The translations under genes and the position numbers were made by a program. 17,208 bases of DNA from Chrysochromulina tobinii (lineage: Eukaryota > Haptophyta > Prymnesiales > Chrysochromulinaceae). Under the pieces are notes generated by a model. That model was not told the origin of the DNA and did not search any database. It worked only from the letters and a program-made list of their open reading frames with translations. The stretch lies in NCBI GenBank assembly GCA_001275005.1, contig JWZX01001372.1:1-17208 (forward strand), read 5' to 3'. Every line of letters begins with the position of its first letter. Positions within the stretch are counted from its first letter, which is position 1. Shown here one piece after another: positions 1 to 9,600 of the stretch.

Positions 1-60
1 CTTGAGGATGCTGTCCTCCGCCTCGCAGTGGGCACACGTGCCGCGAATGAGCTCCGGCAT
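1..60 (-). CDS. possible 5' end of a gene running off the window
   Basis: An ATG at 60-58 on the minus strand opens a frame that stays open to the window edge (20 codons). It contains a Cys-x-x-Cys pair (TCAHC) followed by an acidic stretch. This could be the first exon of a zinc-binding protein, but the piece is too short to identify and could be chance. It lies downstream of the ankyrin-TIR gene on the same strand. Confidence 0.2.
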   Translation of the reverse strand, partial: MPELIRGTCAHCEAEDSILK

Positions 61-287
61 CGCTCACCCAGGTACGGTCCAGGTTTACTCGGGTTTTGCG
101 GGAAAAAGTTCAGGTAAACCGGGTTTGGGTTTTACCCGGCTCGAAACCATTGTTTGGCCTTCGTTGGGGCGGGTTTGAAAAGGTCGCGGTCCCTCATCGC
201 CCCCCACTCAAAAAGTCAGTTTCAACATACACTGTGGGTCACCCTGACCGTGGCTGGAACGTCTGTGTGGCGCCTCGAACTTTGGCT

Positions 288-2731
288 TCACCACCAGAAA
301 GGGAAGCCGAAGTTCGGGGCCACACCATCTGCAGCCGACGCTATCAGGCGTTGGACTGCGAACTCTCGATACACCGCATCGGAAGTGACGAGCTCCAGCG
401 ACTGCTTGTCGCCGATGCTTGCGAATTCGGGATCGGATGGCTTTCTCTGCAGGATGGCTCCGACGTTCACACCTTGCTTGTGGCACAGCACGATTTTCTT
501 TCGCAGCTCGATGGCGCGACGTAGCTCCATGACACAGAATGTGCTGTCAAAGTATCCATTGCTCAGCACGAGCACGAACGTCTTGGAATGTTCCACCCCT
601 TCCATCATGGCAGCTGTGCTGCAGTCCTTCATGTTTTTATCGAGCCACACTCTCTTGCCTGCCTTTAGAAGGTCCATAGTGATGAGCGCCATATCAGGGC
701 CGCTTTCACCCTGCTTGTGAGACATGAAGAAGTCCCACGGGGCACCTTGGTTGATCATCGAGGCGGCCGCCTGTTGCAGCGAGGGGCTGCTTGGGGAGGT
801 CAGGCGGTCGCTCAAGTGGCCAGCGAGTCCGGATGTCGGTGCCTGCAGCATGCCGCGCAGCTTCATGCCGGGGACATGCTTCAGGCCGAGATGGCGAACA
901 AAGTCGTCGACCAGGTTGTACTCGACCAAGTCGGACACGCTCGTCACGCCCTGCTCGTCGCAAAACGCGATCGACTTCTTCAACGTCACGTCGTCGGCGA
1001 TGTTGGCAGTCGTGAGCACCTGCAGCAGGCCCAGCGCCGTGGCTCGGCGCCGTAGCTCCTCCGCCGCGGCCTTGTCGGCGGCCGCCCTCTCGGCGGCCGC
1101 CCTCTCCACCGCGGCCTTCTCCGCCGTCGCCTTGTCGGCCGCCCTCTTCTCCGCCGCCACCTTCTCGGCCGCCGCCCTCTCCGCCGCCGCCCTCTCGGCG
1201 GCCGCCCTCTTCTCAGCCGCCACCTTCTCCGCCGCCACCTTCTCCGCCGCCGCCTTCTCGGCCGCCGCCTTCTCAGCCGCCGCCTTGTCGGCCGCCGCCT
1301 TGTCGGCCGCCGCCTTGTCGGCCGCCGCCTTGTCGGCTGCCGCCTTCGCGGCCGCCGCCTTGTCCCACCTGTTTGGAAGCAAACGGGCGAACGCACGCTG
1401 TCGGCGCTGTGCAGTGGCGCCCATCACGGCGCGCCATCGCATGCAATCATTAGCATTCAGGAAGCGCGAGGGCACAGCACAGAGCTTTGCAGTCAGCGGC
1501 AGTGGAGGCAGCAGCGCCCTCTCCGAGGACGACGGCGTGGGGCGACGGCGTGGGGCGACTGAGTGCTGCCTGAGTGCTGCTGAGTGCTGCTGATTGCCGA
1601 TGATTGCGCCTGAGTGCTCATGAGTGCGCCAGAGAGCGTTCCAGTGCGCGCCTGAGCGCGCGTCGCCACTGTCTGTGGCGCGGCGGGCGCGGCCGATCGC
1701 AGCCGCGACGAGTCGCAAACCAGGCCGCGAGTCCGCCGCCGACACCCGACGTGCCCACCACGGCGCGTGGGAGTGGCCCGTGCGGACTCCGTCCTAAAAT
1801 CTTGAGGATGTGCGATGGCGAGGCGCTGTGTGGCCCCATGGGGGGAGCGCTGCGTCCTCTCGGCTTCATCCCATGGTGATTGGCCGCCATTCGTTTGCCG
1901 AGCGGCCGAAAACCCGTGGTCCGCGTGCGCCCAAGACGGCGCCTCTGCACATCCGCTCGGCATCGCTGGGCAATCAGTGTGCATGCGCGCGGCGTACCGA
2001 GGCTCGCTGAGGAGCGCCACGACCTCGCTCCTGCCCCACGACCGGTCGCAGTCGAGGGCCGTGTTGCCGGCCTTGTTTCGGAGCGTCGGGTCCGCGCCCC
2101 CCTCGAGGAGGAGCTTGGTGACTGCGAGGTGGCCCTCGTATGCCGCCCAATGCAATGCTGTCCAACCGTCGACCTGAAGGAGCACACCGGGTCCATCGCT
2201 CGTTACTCGTCCGCGATCCCATGGCACGGGCTCGAGGAGGGCAGGCTCGAGACTTACATCCGTGGCGTTCACGGCCGCCTTGGAGTCGAGGAGGAGTCGG
2301 ACGCACCCTTCGCGCCCGTACACTGAGGAGATAATAAGGGCTGTGAACTCGCCGTGCTGCAATGACACGATCTCCAAAATGAGAAGAGACGAACATCGTG
2401 CGGGCGGGCGGCGCGCGCCGTACGTCGAGGAGGCGTGTGCCAAGCTCGGCAAGGCGGCGGGGCGGCGGCACAGCCAGCCCGCGCGCGCGCCGTGCCGCTC
2501 GCTGGCTATGGGGAGACGGCGCCGTATCGGGCGGGCATTGTCTCTGTGGCGGAATCGACCGAAGCACGGCGAGGACGCGGGCGCCCACGCGAGGCACATG
2601 CGGCGGCGCACCCCAGGATTGTGCCAGTTGACGTTCCCTCCGCGCTCGATCAGCCGCCCGAACTCCGCCTCGTCGCCGTCGCTTGCGGCATTCCACAATT
2701 TCTCGGCCTTGGAGGGACCGAACCAGCCCAT
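288..2731 (-). CDS. ankyrin-repeat / coiled-coil / SAM-like / TIR-domain protein, four exons
   Basis: Proposed exons are 2731-2612, 2356-2258, 2173-1998 and 1368-288 (1476 nt, 491 aa). Introns are GT-AG; the second has a consensus GTAAGT donor. The frame closes exactly and domain continuity supports each junction. Residues 1-131 hold about three ankyrin repeats (for example [20 protein letters not shown]). Residues 133-235 are an almost pure A/K/E/D/R coiled coil. Residues about 236-306 look SAM-like (LGLLQVL...[11 protein letters not shown]). Residues 343-480 form a TIR domain beginning WDFFMSHKQ, with the STFCVMEL motif whose Glu (about 413) matches the catalytic Glu of NAD-cleaving TIR domains. 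The set suggests a cytosolic signalling or innate-immune-type protein: ankyrins bind, the coiled coil and SAM region oligomerise, and TIR acts. NADase activity is inferred from the Glu only. The start is the first ATG in frame before the ankyrin exon. Confidence 0.8.
1061..1365 (-). repeat. coding minisatellite for the Ala/Lys/Glu coiled coil
   Basis: A 15-bp unit (GCCGCCGCCTTGTCG and variants on the plus strand) repeats for about 300 bp and encodes (K/E/D)KAAA-type pentads in the fourth exon of the ankyrin-TIR gene. Units at the N-terminal side (plus 1300-1365) are nearly identical, so they were probably amplified recently. Long shadow ORFs on other frames here are caused by the repeat. Confidence 0.85.
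1369..1997 (-). other. intron 3 of the ankyrin-TIR gene, with a TGATTG/TGAGTG repeat patch
   Basis: The donor GTACGC follows the last ankyrin codon (phase 2) and the acceptor AAACAG precedes the coiled-coil exon. Removing it restores the frame ([12 protein letters not shown]). At 629 bp it is the largest intron here. Plus positions 1560-1630 carry TGAGTGC/TGATTGC repeats like those in the GT77 introns, but in the opposite orientation to this gene. Confidence 0.6.
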
Positions 2732-2947
2732 GTGTTCTGCGCGGTGTCAGCGGCGCGCGAGGGTCGGCCAACGAGTTCCCTGCCACGCAATCGGAGCGAA
2801 ATTGTCAGACCCCCGAGTCCCCAAAGGTGCGAAGCATGCCATGCTCCGCGAGGGCGCTTCGACTCAAGGGCCAATTCCATGCTCGACGAGGGCTGCCTCC
2901 CGGCCGGGCTCCCGAGTTGGCCGTAAGGGCCAGCGCGCACGCCAGAT

Positions 2948-3169
2948 GAGGGCCAGCGCTAACACGAGCACGCCATGGCGTCACAGTCACGTACCTCTCG
3001 ACCCGGCGCGCGCCCACAGCAATGGACTGCACAAGCCCACCGCTTTTCCCATCGCGAAGGAAGGTCCGCAAAAACTTGTTCCAAAATTGATGACCACCGC
3101 AATTCGGCCATTGGCATGCCTTCTGATTGCCTCTCTGACTGCCCACGTCAAGGTGCGCGATCACAGAGC
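2948..3169 (+). repeat. left copy of a dispersed inverted repeat (partner at 17001-17208)
   Basis: About 220 bp match the reverse complement of the last 208 bp of the window. The outer 90 bp (GAGGGCCAGCGCTAACACGA onward) and the inner 40 bp (ending CGCGATCACAGAGC) are almost identical, with a diverged middle. Each copy has an ATG-led frame starting MASQSRTSRPGARPQQW and pointing inward; this copy's frame begins at 2975 and loses similarity after about 20 codons. It may be a decayed 5' gene fragment or a mobile-element end. The match ends abruptly at 3169, next to an AT-rich TAATATATAG. Confidence 0.75.
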
Positions 3170-3623
3170 CTAATATATAGCTCCGTACCATTAGTACACG
3201 GCGTGTCGCTGTCGGCAAGTAAATCGCGGAGCGACATTATAGTGATTAGAAAGACCGCACGGGGCACGGCGCACGCACGGCGGTTTCAAGATCTTTCTTG
3301 CGGCGTTGCGGCGCGGCTCGCACGGACGCGGACAACGGAGATGTGGGCGCGCGTCGACGTTCTGAGCGCACGATCCACGCAAGTCGCAACTAACCATCAA
3401 GGGGATTAACGGCCAGGAGTATACCGCACAGGTTGTGATTGCGATCGGCCAACACCTCCGTCAATGTGATTGTGGCCCGCTCATGCTTGGGGGTCTGGTC
3501 TCCGTAGGTTTTTCGACTAAAACGCTATTAAGGAAAAGCCAAGCGGCAAGCCTATTGCCTAACGCCCTGATTGCCTATAGCTTGATCCCACACGTGAGAC
3601 TTATGCAAACCTCTCGCGGCGGC
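3170..3623. other. 454 bp without a recognised gene
   Basis: The stretch lies between the left inverted-repeat copy and the GT77 stop codon. It opens with a TATA-like TAATATATAG and is less GC-rich than its surroundings. I see no convincing ORF, RNA gene or repeat array. It should include the 3' UTR of the GT77 gene. Confidence 0.5.
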
Positions 3624-6600
3624 CTAGGTCCAGGCATAGGGTTCCTCAATTGCGAGCAAGCGCGTAAAGTTGAGGCAGAAGCGGCAGGTAGCGCCGCCGC
3701 CTCTCGTCGAGCCGCGATCTGAGATCGCATCTGGACTGCGCGCCATTTCGTCAATTTCGTCCCCGAACGCCAGTAGCGAAGGCGGCACGCGCACCGTGGC
3801 ACACGAGATGCACCAGCCACCTGCCGGCCCGAGGGCAAGCCCAATCAGATCCAATCAGATCCAATCAAGTCCAATCAAGTCCAATCAAGTCCAATCAAGT
3901 CCAATCAAGTCCAATCAAGTCCAATCAGATCCAATCAGATCCAATCAAGTCCAATCAAGTCCAATCAAGTCCAATCAAGTCCAATCAAGTCCAATCAAGT
4001 CCAATCAGATCCAATCAGATCCAATCAAGTCCAATCAGGCACCTGCCGGTCCGAGGGCAAGCAGCCGCTCGAGCTCGAGGCCGAGCTCCGACGATCTCCC
4101 TCCGAGCTCCGACGATCTCCCTCCGAGCTCCGACGATCTCCCTCCGAGCTCCGACGAAACTCTTGCTTTGGCCGACAGCGGCGCGTCGCCTGTGGTTGGC
4201 CAAGTGAGCTCAAGGACAACGGCAGCGGCAGTTGGCTCCTCCTCGCCCAACACGGCGCCCACGGCAGCGGCAGTTGGCTCCTCCTCGCCCAACACGGCGC
4301 CCAACGGCTGGCGAGCAGGAGGGCCGGCGCGCGCGAGGGCGGTGGCGAGGGCGGCAGGTGTGAGGGGTGTGCTGGCAGTTGGCAGCACGGTCGACGCGGG
4401 CAGCAACGTGTACGTCGCGTCGCGTGCCGCCGCGTCCGCCCAAGCTTCCAAATTTAGCAGGTGCTCCAACGGACACTCAAACGGAAGGTAACGCTCCGCC
4501 TCGGCCGTTGGCAGTTGGCAGCCCTTGGCGATCAGCTCGGTGAGCGTGCCGCTAGGGTCCCGATCACAATGGCACGTCAGGCGCGGCAGCACGAGTGTGC
4601 GCTTGAGAAGGGCGGCGATCACGAATGCTTGCCGGATCGCGCGCAGCTGATTCCCCACAGCCGATGCGTGGGCGGCGAGGCATGCGAACCCTCCATATTT
4701 GGGACCCCCGAGCCCTCCAGCAGCGTCCTTAGACGCGCCGCGCGGGACAGCTCCCACCTCGAGCTTGAGCGCCGTGTCGAGCTTGAGCGTCAGGTAGCGA
4801 CGCGGGGATGGTCCAACGTGCACGGGGGCTTCCAGCGCCTGATTGTGACGCGCCGTATCGAGCACGGGGGCTTCCAGCGCCTGAGCGTGACGCGCCGTAT
4901 CGAGCACGGGAGCTTCCAGCGTCTGATTGTGACGCGCCGTATCGAGCACCGTCTCGAGCCACAGGCCGCTCTGACGAAGCCGCAGACCAATCAGCTCGGC
5001 GCTCTCCGTACCTGACGATGCAATCAGGTCCAATCATATCCAGTCAGATGCAATCAAGTCAATCAGATGCAATCAGATCCAATCAGATGCAATCAAGTAC
5101 AATCAGATGAAATCGGATGCAATCAGATACAATCAAGTCCAATCAGCTCGGAGCTCTCCGTACCTGCCGTCAAGGGCAGCGGCACGAGCTGCGGGCGCAG
5201 CGCATAGGGCTCCATGCCGAGCGCCTCGTGCGACGCGCGCTGCACCCAGTGCACGTGGCCGCTCGCGAACAGCGCGAGCGGCAGCACACCGACGAGCGCC
5301 GTATCGAGCACACCGTCGAGCGCCGCGACGGCGCTCGGCACGCGCATCTCGAAGAGGCGCGAGGTTTGACGAACCCCGAGCATTTCAATCGGCTCGAGCC
5401 CGGGCCAGACACCCGAGGGGCCTGACGAACCTGACGAGCCTGACGAGCCTGACGAGCCTGACGAAGCTGACGAAGCTGACGAAGCTGACGAAGCTGACGA
5501 AGCTGACGAAGCTGACGAACCCCCAGAGGGGCCGCCGCCTCCGGCTGCAGCGAGCATCTGCTGGAAGAGAGGGCCGGCGCGGGTGGCCCACTGCTCCAGG
5601 TGGCCGGGGGGGGCGGCGGCGATGGTGGTGTTGGCGGTGCCGCTACGTGTGCGGATCGCTGCATGCTCGGTGAGGAGCACCTGATGAAAGGGGGCCATCA
5701 GGCAGGCAATCAAGAGGCAATCACGAGGCAATCAAGAGGCAATCAAGAGGCCATCAAGAGGCCATCAAGCGGCCATCAAGAGGCCATCAAGAGCACCTCG
5801 CGCCACGCCGCGACGAACGCCCGAGCCGCCGCCGTCGAGCGCAGCACCAGTATCGAGGGGTCGAGGCCTCCCCATTTCACATAACCGCCACCACCGAGGG
5901 CGTCCTGGCGCACCTGATGAGGGGGGCAATCAGACACAATCAAGGCGCACCGAGAGCATCTCCGTCTGATGAGAGAGGCAATCAGACACAATCAAGGCGC
6001 ACCGAGAGCATCTCCGTCTGATGAGAGAGGCAATCAGACGCACTCAATGAGAGCATCTCCAGCTGATGAGGGGGGCAATCAGACGCACTCAGGGGCGCAC
6101 CGAGAGCATCTCCGTCTGATGAGAGAGGCAATCAGTCGCACCGAGAGCATCTCCGTCGCGACCATCGCATCTGATGAGGGGGGCAATCAGACGCAATCAA
6201 GGCGCACCGAGAGCATCTCCGTCGCGACCATCGCATCCGCAGGCCCGAGTGGAGCGCACTGCAAGCTGCCCGCCGTGGGGCCATCGCACCTGATGAGGGG
6301 GGCCATCAGACACACTCAGGCCCGAGTGGAGCGCATGCAAGTGGGGCCATCGCACCTGATGAGAGAGGCAATCAGACACAATCAAGGTCGTCGCACCGTA
6401 TCCATGGGCCAGGGTCCTTCCACCATTGCACTGATGGCATCGAGAGCACCAACGGCCGTCCGTGGCGTAGCAGCAGCTCGCCTGATGAGGGGGGTAATCA
6501 GGTCCACTTGGGCAATCAGGAGAGTACCAACGGCCGTCTGTGGCGCAGCAGCAGCTCGCCTGCCACGTGGACGCATGCACTCAGACGCAATCAGACGCAC

Positions 6601-9600
6601 TCAGACGCAATCAGGTGCAATCAGGCGCAAGCAGACGCAATCAGCTCGCCTGCCACGTGGACGCATGCCGCCACGCTGGCCGCCCACGACGACGCGCTCG
6701 GCAGCCGCTCGTAATGGAGCCCGAGACGGCGCGCCACGTGGATGGCCTCGTCCGAGGATGCGAGGACGAGGAGGCCCTCCGCCGAGCCGCGCGCCTTGAG
6801 CGCAGCGAGCGCCCATTGCTGGAGGAGCTGCACCTGATGAGGGGGGGCAATCAGACACACTCAGGCCCGCAAGGTGGCAATCAGAGACACTCAGGAGTGC
6901 CCACTTCGGCGCTGGAGTTTCGTGCACCTAATGAGGGTGGCAATCAGAGACACTCAGGAGTGCCCACCTCGGCGCTGGAGCTTCGTGCATTTGCCGATTG
7001 GGGAAGGGAGCACACTGCGAGGAGTACGTGATCCGCGCCAGTCCGGCTGTCGAGATCGACATCTCGGAGTACGTGTGCCGCGACAGCGCCGTCCCGGGCA
7101 TCCATAGCGCCGTACTGGGCATCAATAGCGCCGTACTGGGCACTCGTCTCGCTGCGGCGGTGGCGTGCGCACTCGGTGAGCGCGTCCTCAGGAGTTTGGA
7201 AGCCCCAATCGCACGGCAGGAAGCCCTTGCCACGTGGGTCCTCATCGGTCGTCCACGCGGAGCGCAGCGAGTGCTCCGTGCAGCAGGGGGCGGCGTCGCC
7301 CGCCCGCGCTGAGCGCCCTTCTGTGTAGCAAAACAGCCGCGAGTAGCGCAGCAGCGACAGCGCCAAAGCGCGGTCCGCGGCTCTGGCGGGCGCTGTGAAT
7401 TCACACCGGGCCGCTGGGAGGCTCGAGAGGGAGATTACCTGTGCGGGGCCGCGCGGTGGTGAGCACTTGCATGCAAGGCGGGCCGTTGGGAGGCTCGAGA
7501 GGGAGATGACCTGGACAATCGCTTGGGAGATCTCCTCCGAGATCTCCTCCGAGATCTCCTCCGAGATCTCCTCCGAGATCTCCTCCGAGATCTCCTCCGA
7601 GATCTCCTCCCCCGCCCCCTCGTGCGACGTGCGCCTAGCGTCCAGCTGTGAAGACCAGGGCTGTGAAGACGTGTCGCCCAGGCGGCCGGCTGCTGCTCGC
7701 GCCGCGAGCCGTCGCTGGTGGCGGGCGTGATGGTGGCGGTGGCGGTGGTGGGCGTGATGGTGGCGGTGGCGGTGGGGATGGTGATGCTCAAGCCATCGGG
7801 GAGGTCGCCAGCTCAACCGGCCCTGCGTCGACCAGCGTGGCACGTCGATGATGTGATCGACCGGGCATTCAAATGGCAGCGCGGTGCTCATGGCGCCAAT
7901 GGCGCGGCAACTGCTCATGCCACCCCAATAGAGGTCACAGAAGCACCACGCTGGCGGCAGCACCGCCGTCCGATTGCGGGCGAGCGCGATCGAGAGCAAC
8001 CCCAGCACACGCCGCCGCCAAGCAGCATCGAGCGCCTTGTGCAGACGGATCAACGCACGCGAGTCGTTGCGGCTCACGCCCTCAGCGAGGCTGGCGTCGC
8101 GCCTCAGGGCGGCCTCGACGTCGGACCGCAGCGCCGTCTCTGCCGCCGCCTCGTCGAGCACTACGAGGCGAGCCTCCTCGCGCTCCATCCGCGCAGACGA
8201 GATCTCGGACGAAATCTCGGAGGAGATCTCGGAGGAGATCTCGGACGAGATCTCGGACGAAATCTCGGAGAAGATCTCGGGCGCAGCCGAGGGGAGTGGT
8301 CGAGGCTCCGCGGCCGTTGGCGGCGTTGTGGCGAGCGCTCCACCGGCCGAAGGGCGCGATCTCGCCAGCCAGATCGGCCCCACGTGCCACAGCCCAGCCT
8401 GCATCAGGCGCGCGCGCTTGCCCCATGCAAACTATGCCACGCCATCGAGGATCGGAAGCATTTAGAACGAATCAGAGCGAATCAGTACCAATCAGAGCCA
8501 ATCACAGGTGGCATGCAAGGCAATCGGTGCATGCAAGGCAATCAGTGCATGCACCTGCGCCGTGTCTCCAAATTGAAAAGTCGTATGTACCACGAACGGC
8601 AGGGGCGGCGCGAGGCGTGAGCACGCACACGTGGCAGCTGCGTGCTGATCAGCCTGCTGGCACATGGCGCACGGGTGCTGCACAAAGAACGTGTGGCCGT
8701 TGGCCACGTCATCCAGCGGGAGCAGACCGATGCGCACTTTGCCATTCGCTCCAATGTAGGTGCGGCTCGGAGCGCCCGCGACGGCGCCTGTGGACTCTCG
8801 TTTGAAGCCCTCTCGCACCTGATGAGGGACGCCATCATTCGCAATCATTCGCAATCATTCGCCATCAGGCGCAATCAGGCTCAATCAGGTCTCTCGCACC
8901 ATGTTGTTGAGCACGGCCTGGTCGTCGAGCCACGGCTCGGGCCCCACCGTCTCCATGCGCCGCGCCCACTCGCTCGTGAAAGCGAGCGCCGCCTCCGTTG
9001 AACGCAAGTAGAGGACGCCGGTGTTCAGGTTGGCCTCGGTACACTCGCCACGCCGGTCGGCGGCGAGGTCGATGCAGTCGGTGCTCAAGAGGACATCGGC
9101 GGCGGCGAGGGAGGGGCGCATCGCGATCTCCGTCGACGGCGGACGGAGGAAGCTCACGTCAGCGTCGCATACCCAAAGCCCACCGGCGCCGCCGGCTCCG
9201 ACCGCCGCCAGCAGCGTCGCAAGGAAGCGAGCTTTGCGGGCGCCCATTTTCTTGAACGCGCCGTAGTCCTTCCGAAAGTAGCCCGACGGGGAGGCCGCTG
9301 CGCCGCCGTCGATACGAAGCACGGGCACGTGAGCAGCTATGCAGGCGTCGTGCAGCTCCGCATCCAATGCGCCCACGACGAGGCTGGTCACGTTGAGCCG
9401 CACGAGCGTCGACAGCAGGCTCGAGAGGAAGGGAGCGAGCGCCATCGAGCCGAACGTGACGAGGAGGTCCTGGCCGGGAGCCATGGCAGCAGCGAGAGCG
9501 GCAACTCCGCCGCCAGAAATCGCCTTTGCCAACGCGGCGAACGGCAGTGCTGCAACAGCCTTGGCTGGTGAGCGGGCCGTTGCGGCATCCCTCTGTGATG

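Noticed and set aside
60-140. Telomere-like GGGTTT repeats
   Set aside because: There are only a few irregular GGGTTT/GGGTTTT words and no array.
724-1593. Plus-strand 289-aa Ala/Ser-rich ORF
   Set aside because: It is the antisense shadow of the coiled-coil repeat of the ankyrin-TIR gene.
3841-4037. CRISPR array
   Set aside because: The 10-bp units are contiguous with no unique spacers, and the region is an intron of a eukaryotic gene.
3670-4491. Plus-strand 273-aa ORF rich in SNQIQSSPIK
   Set aside because: It is a translation of the minisatellite and the antisense of a better-supported GT77 exon.
3624-6833. Two separate glycosyltransferase genes instead of one
   Set aside because: The second unit has no start codon or promoter-like gap of its own, and its first strand (DHVLLAVCS) is in the same uninterrupted frame as unit 1. 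It is not fully excluded without cDNA.
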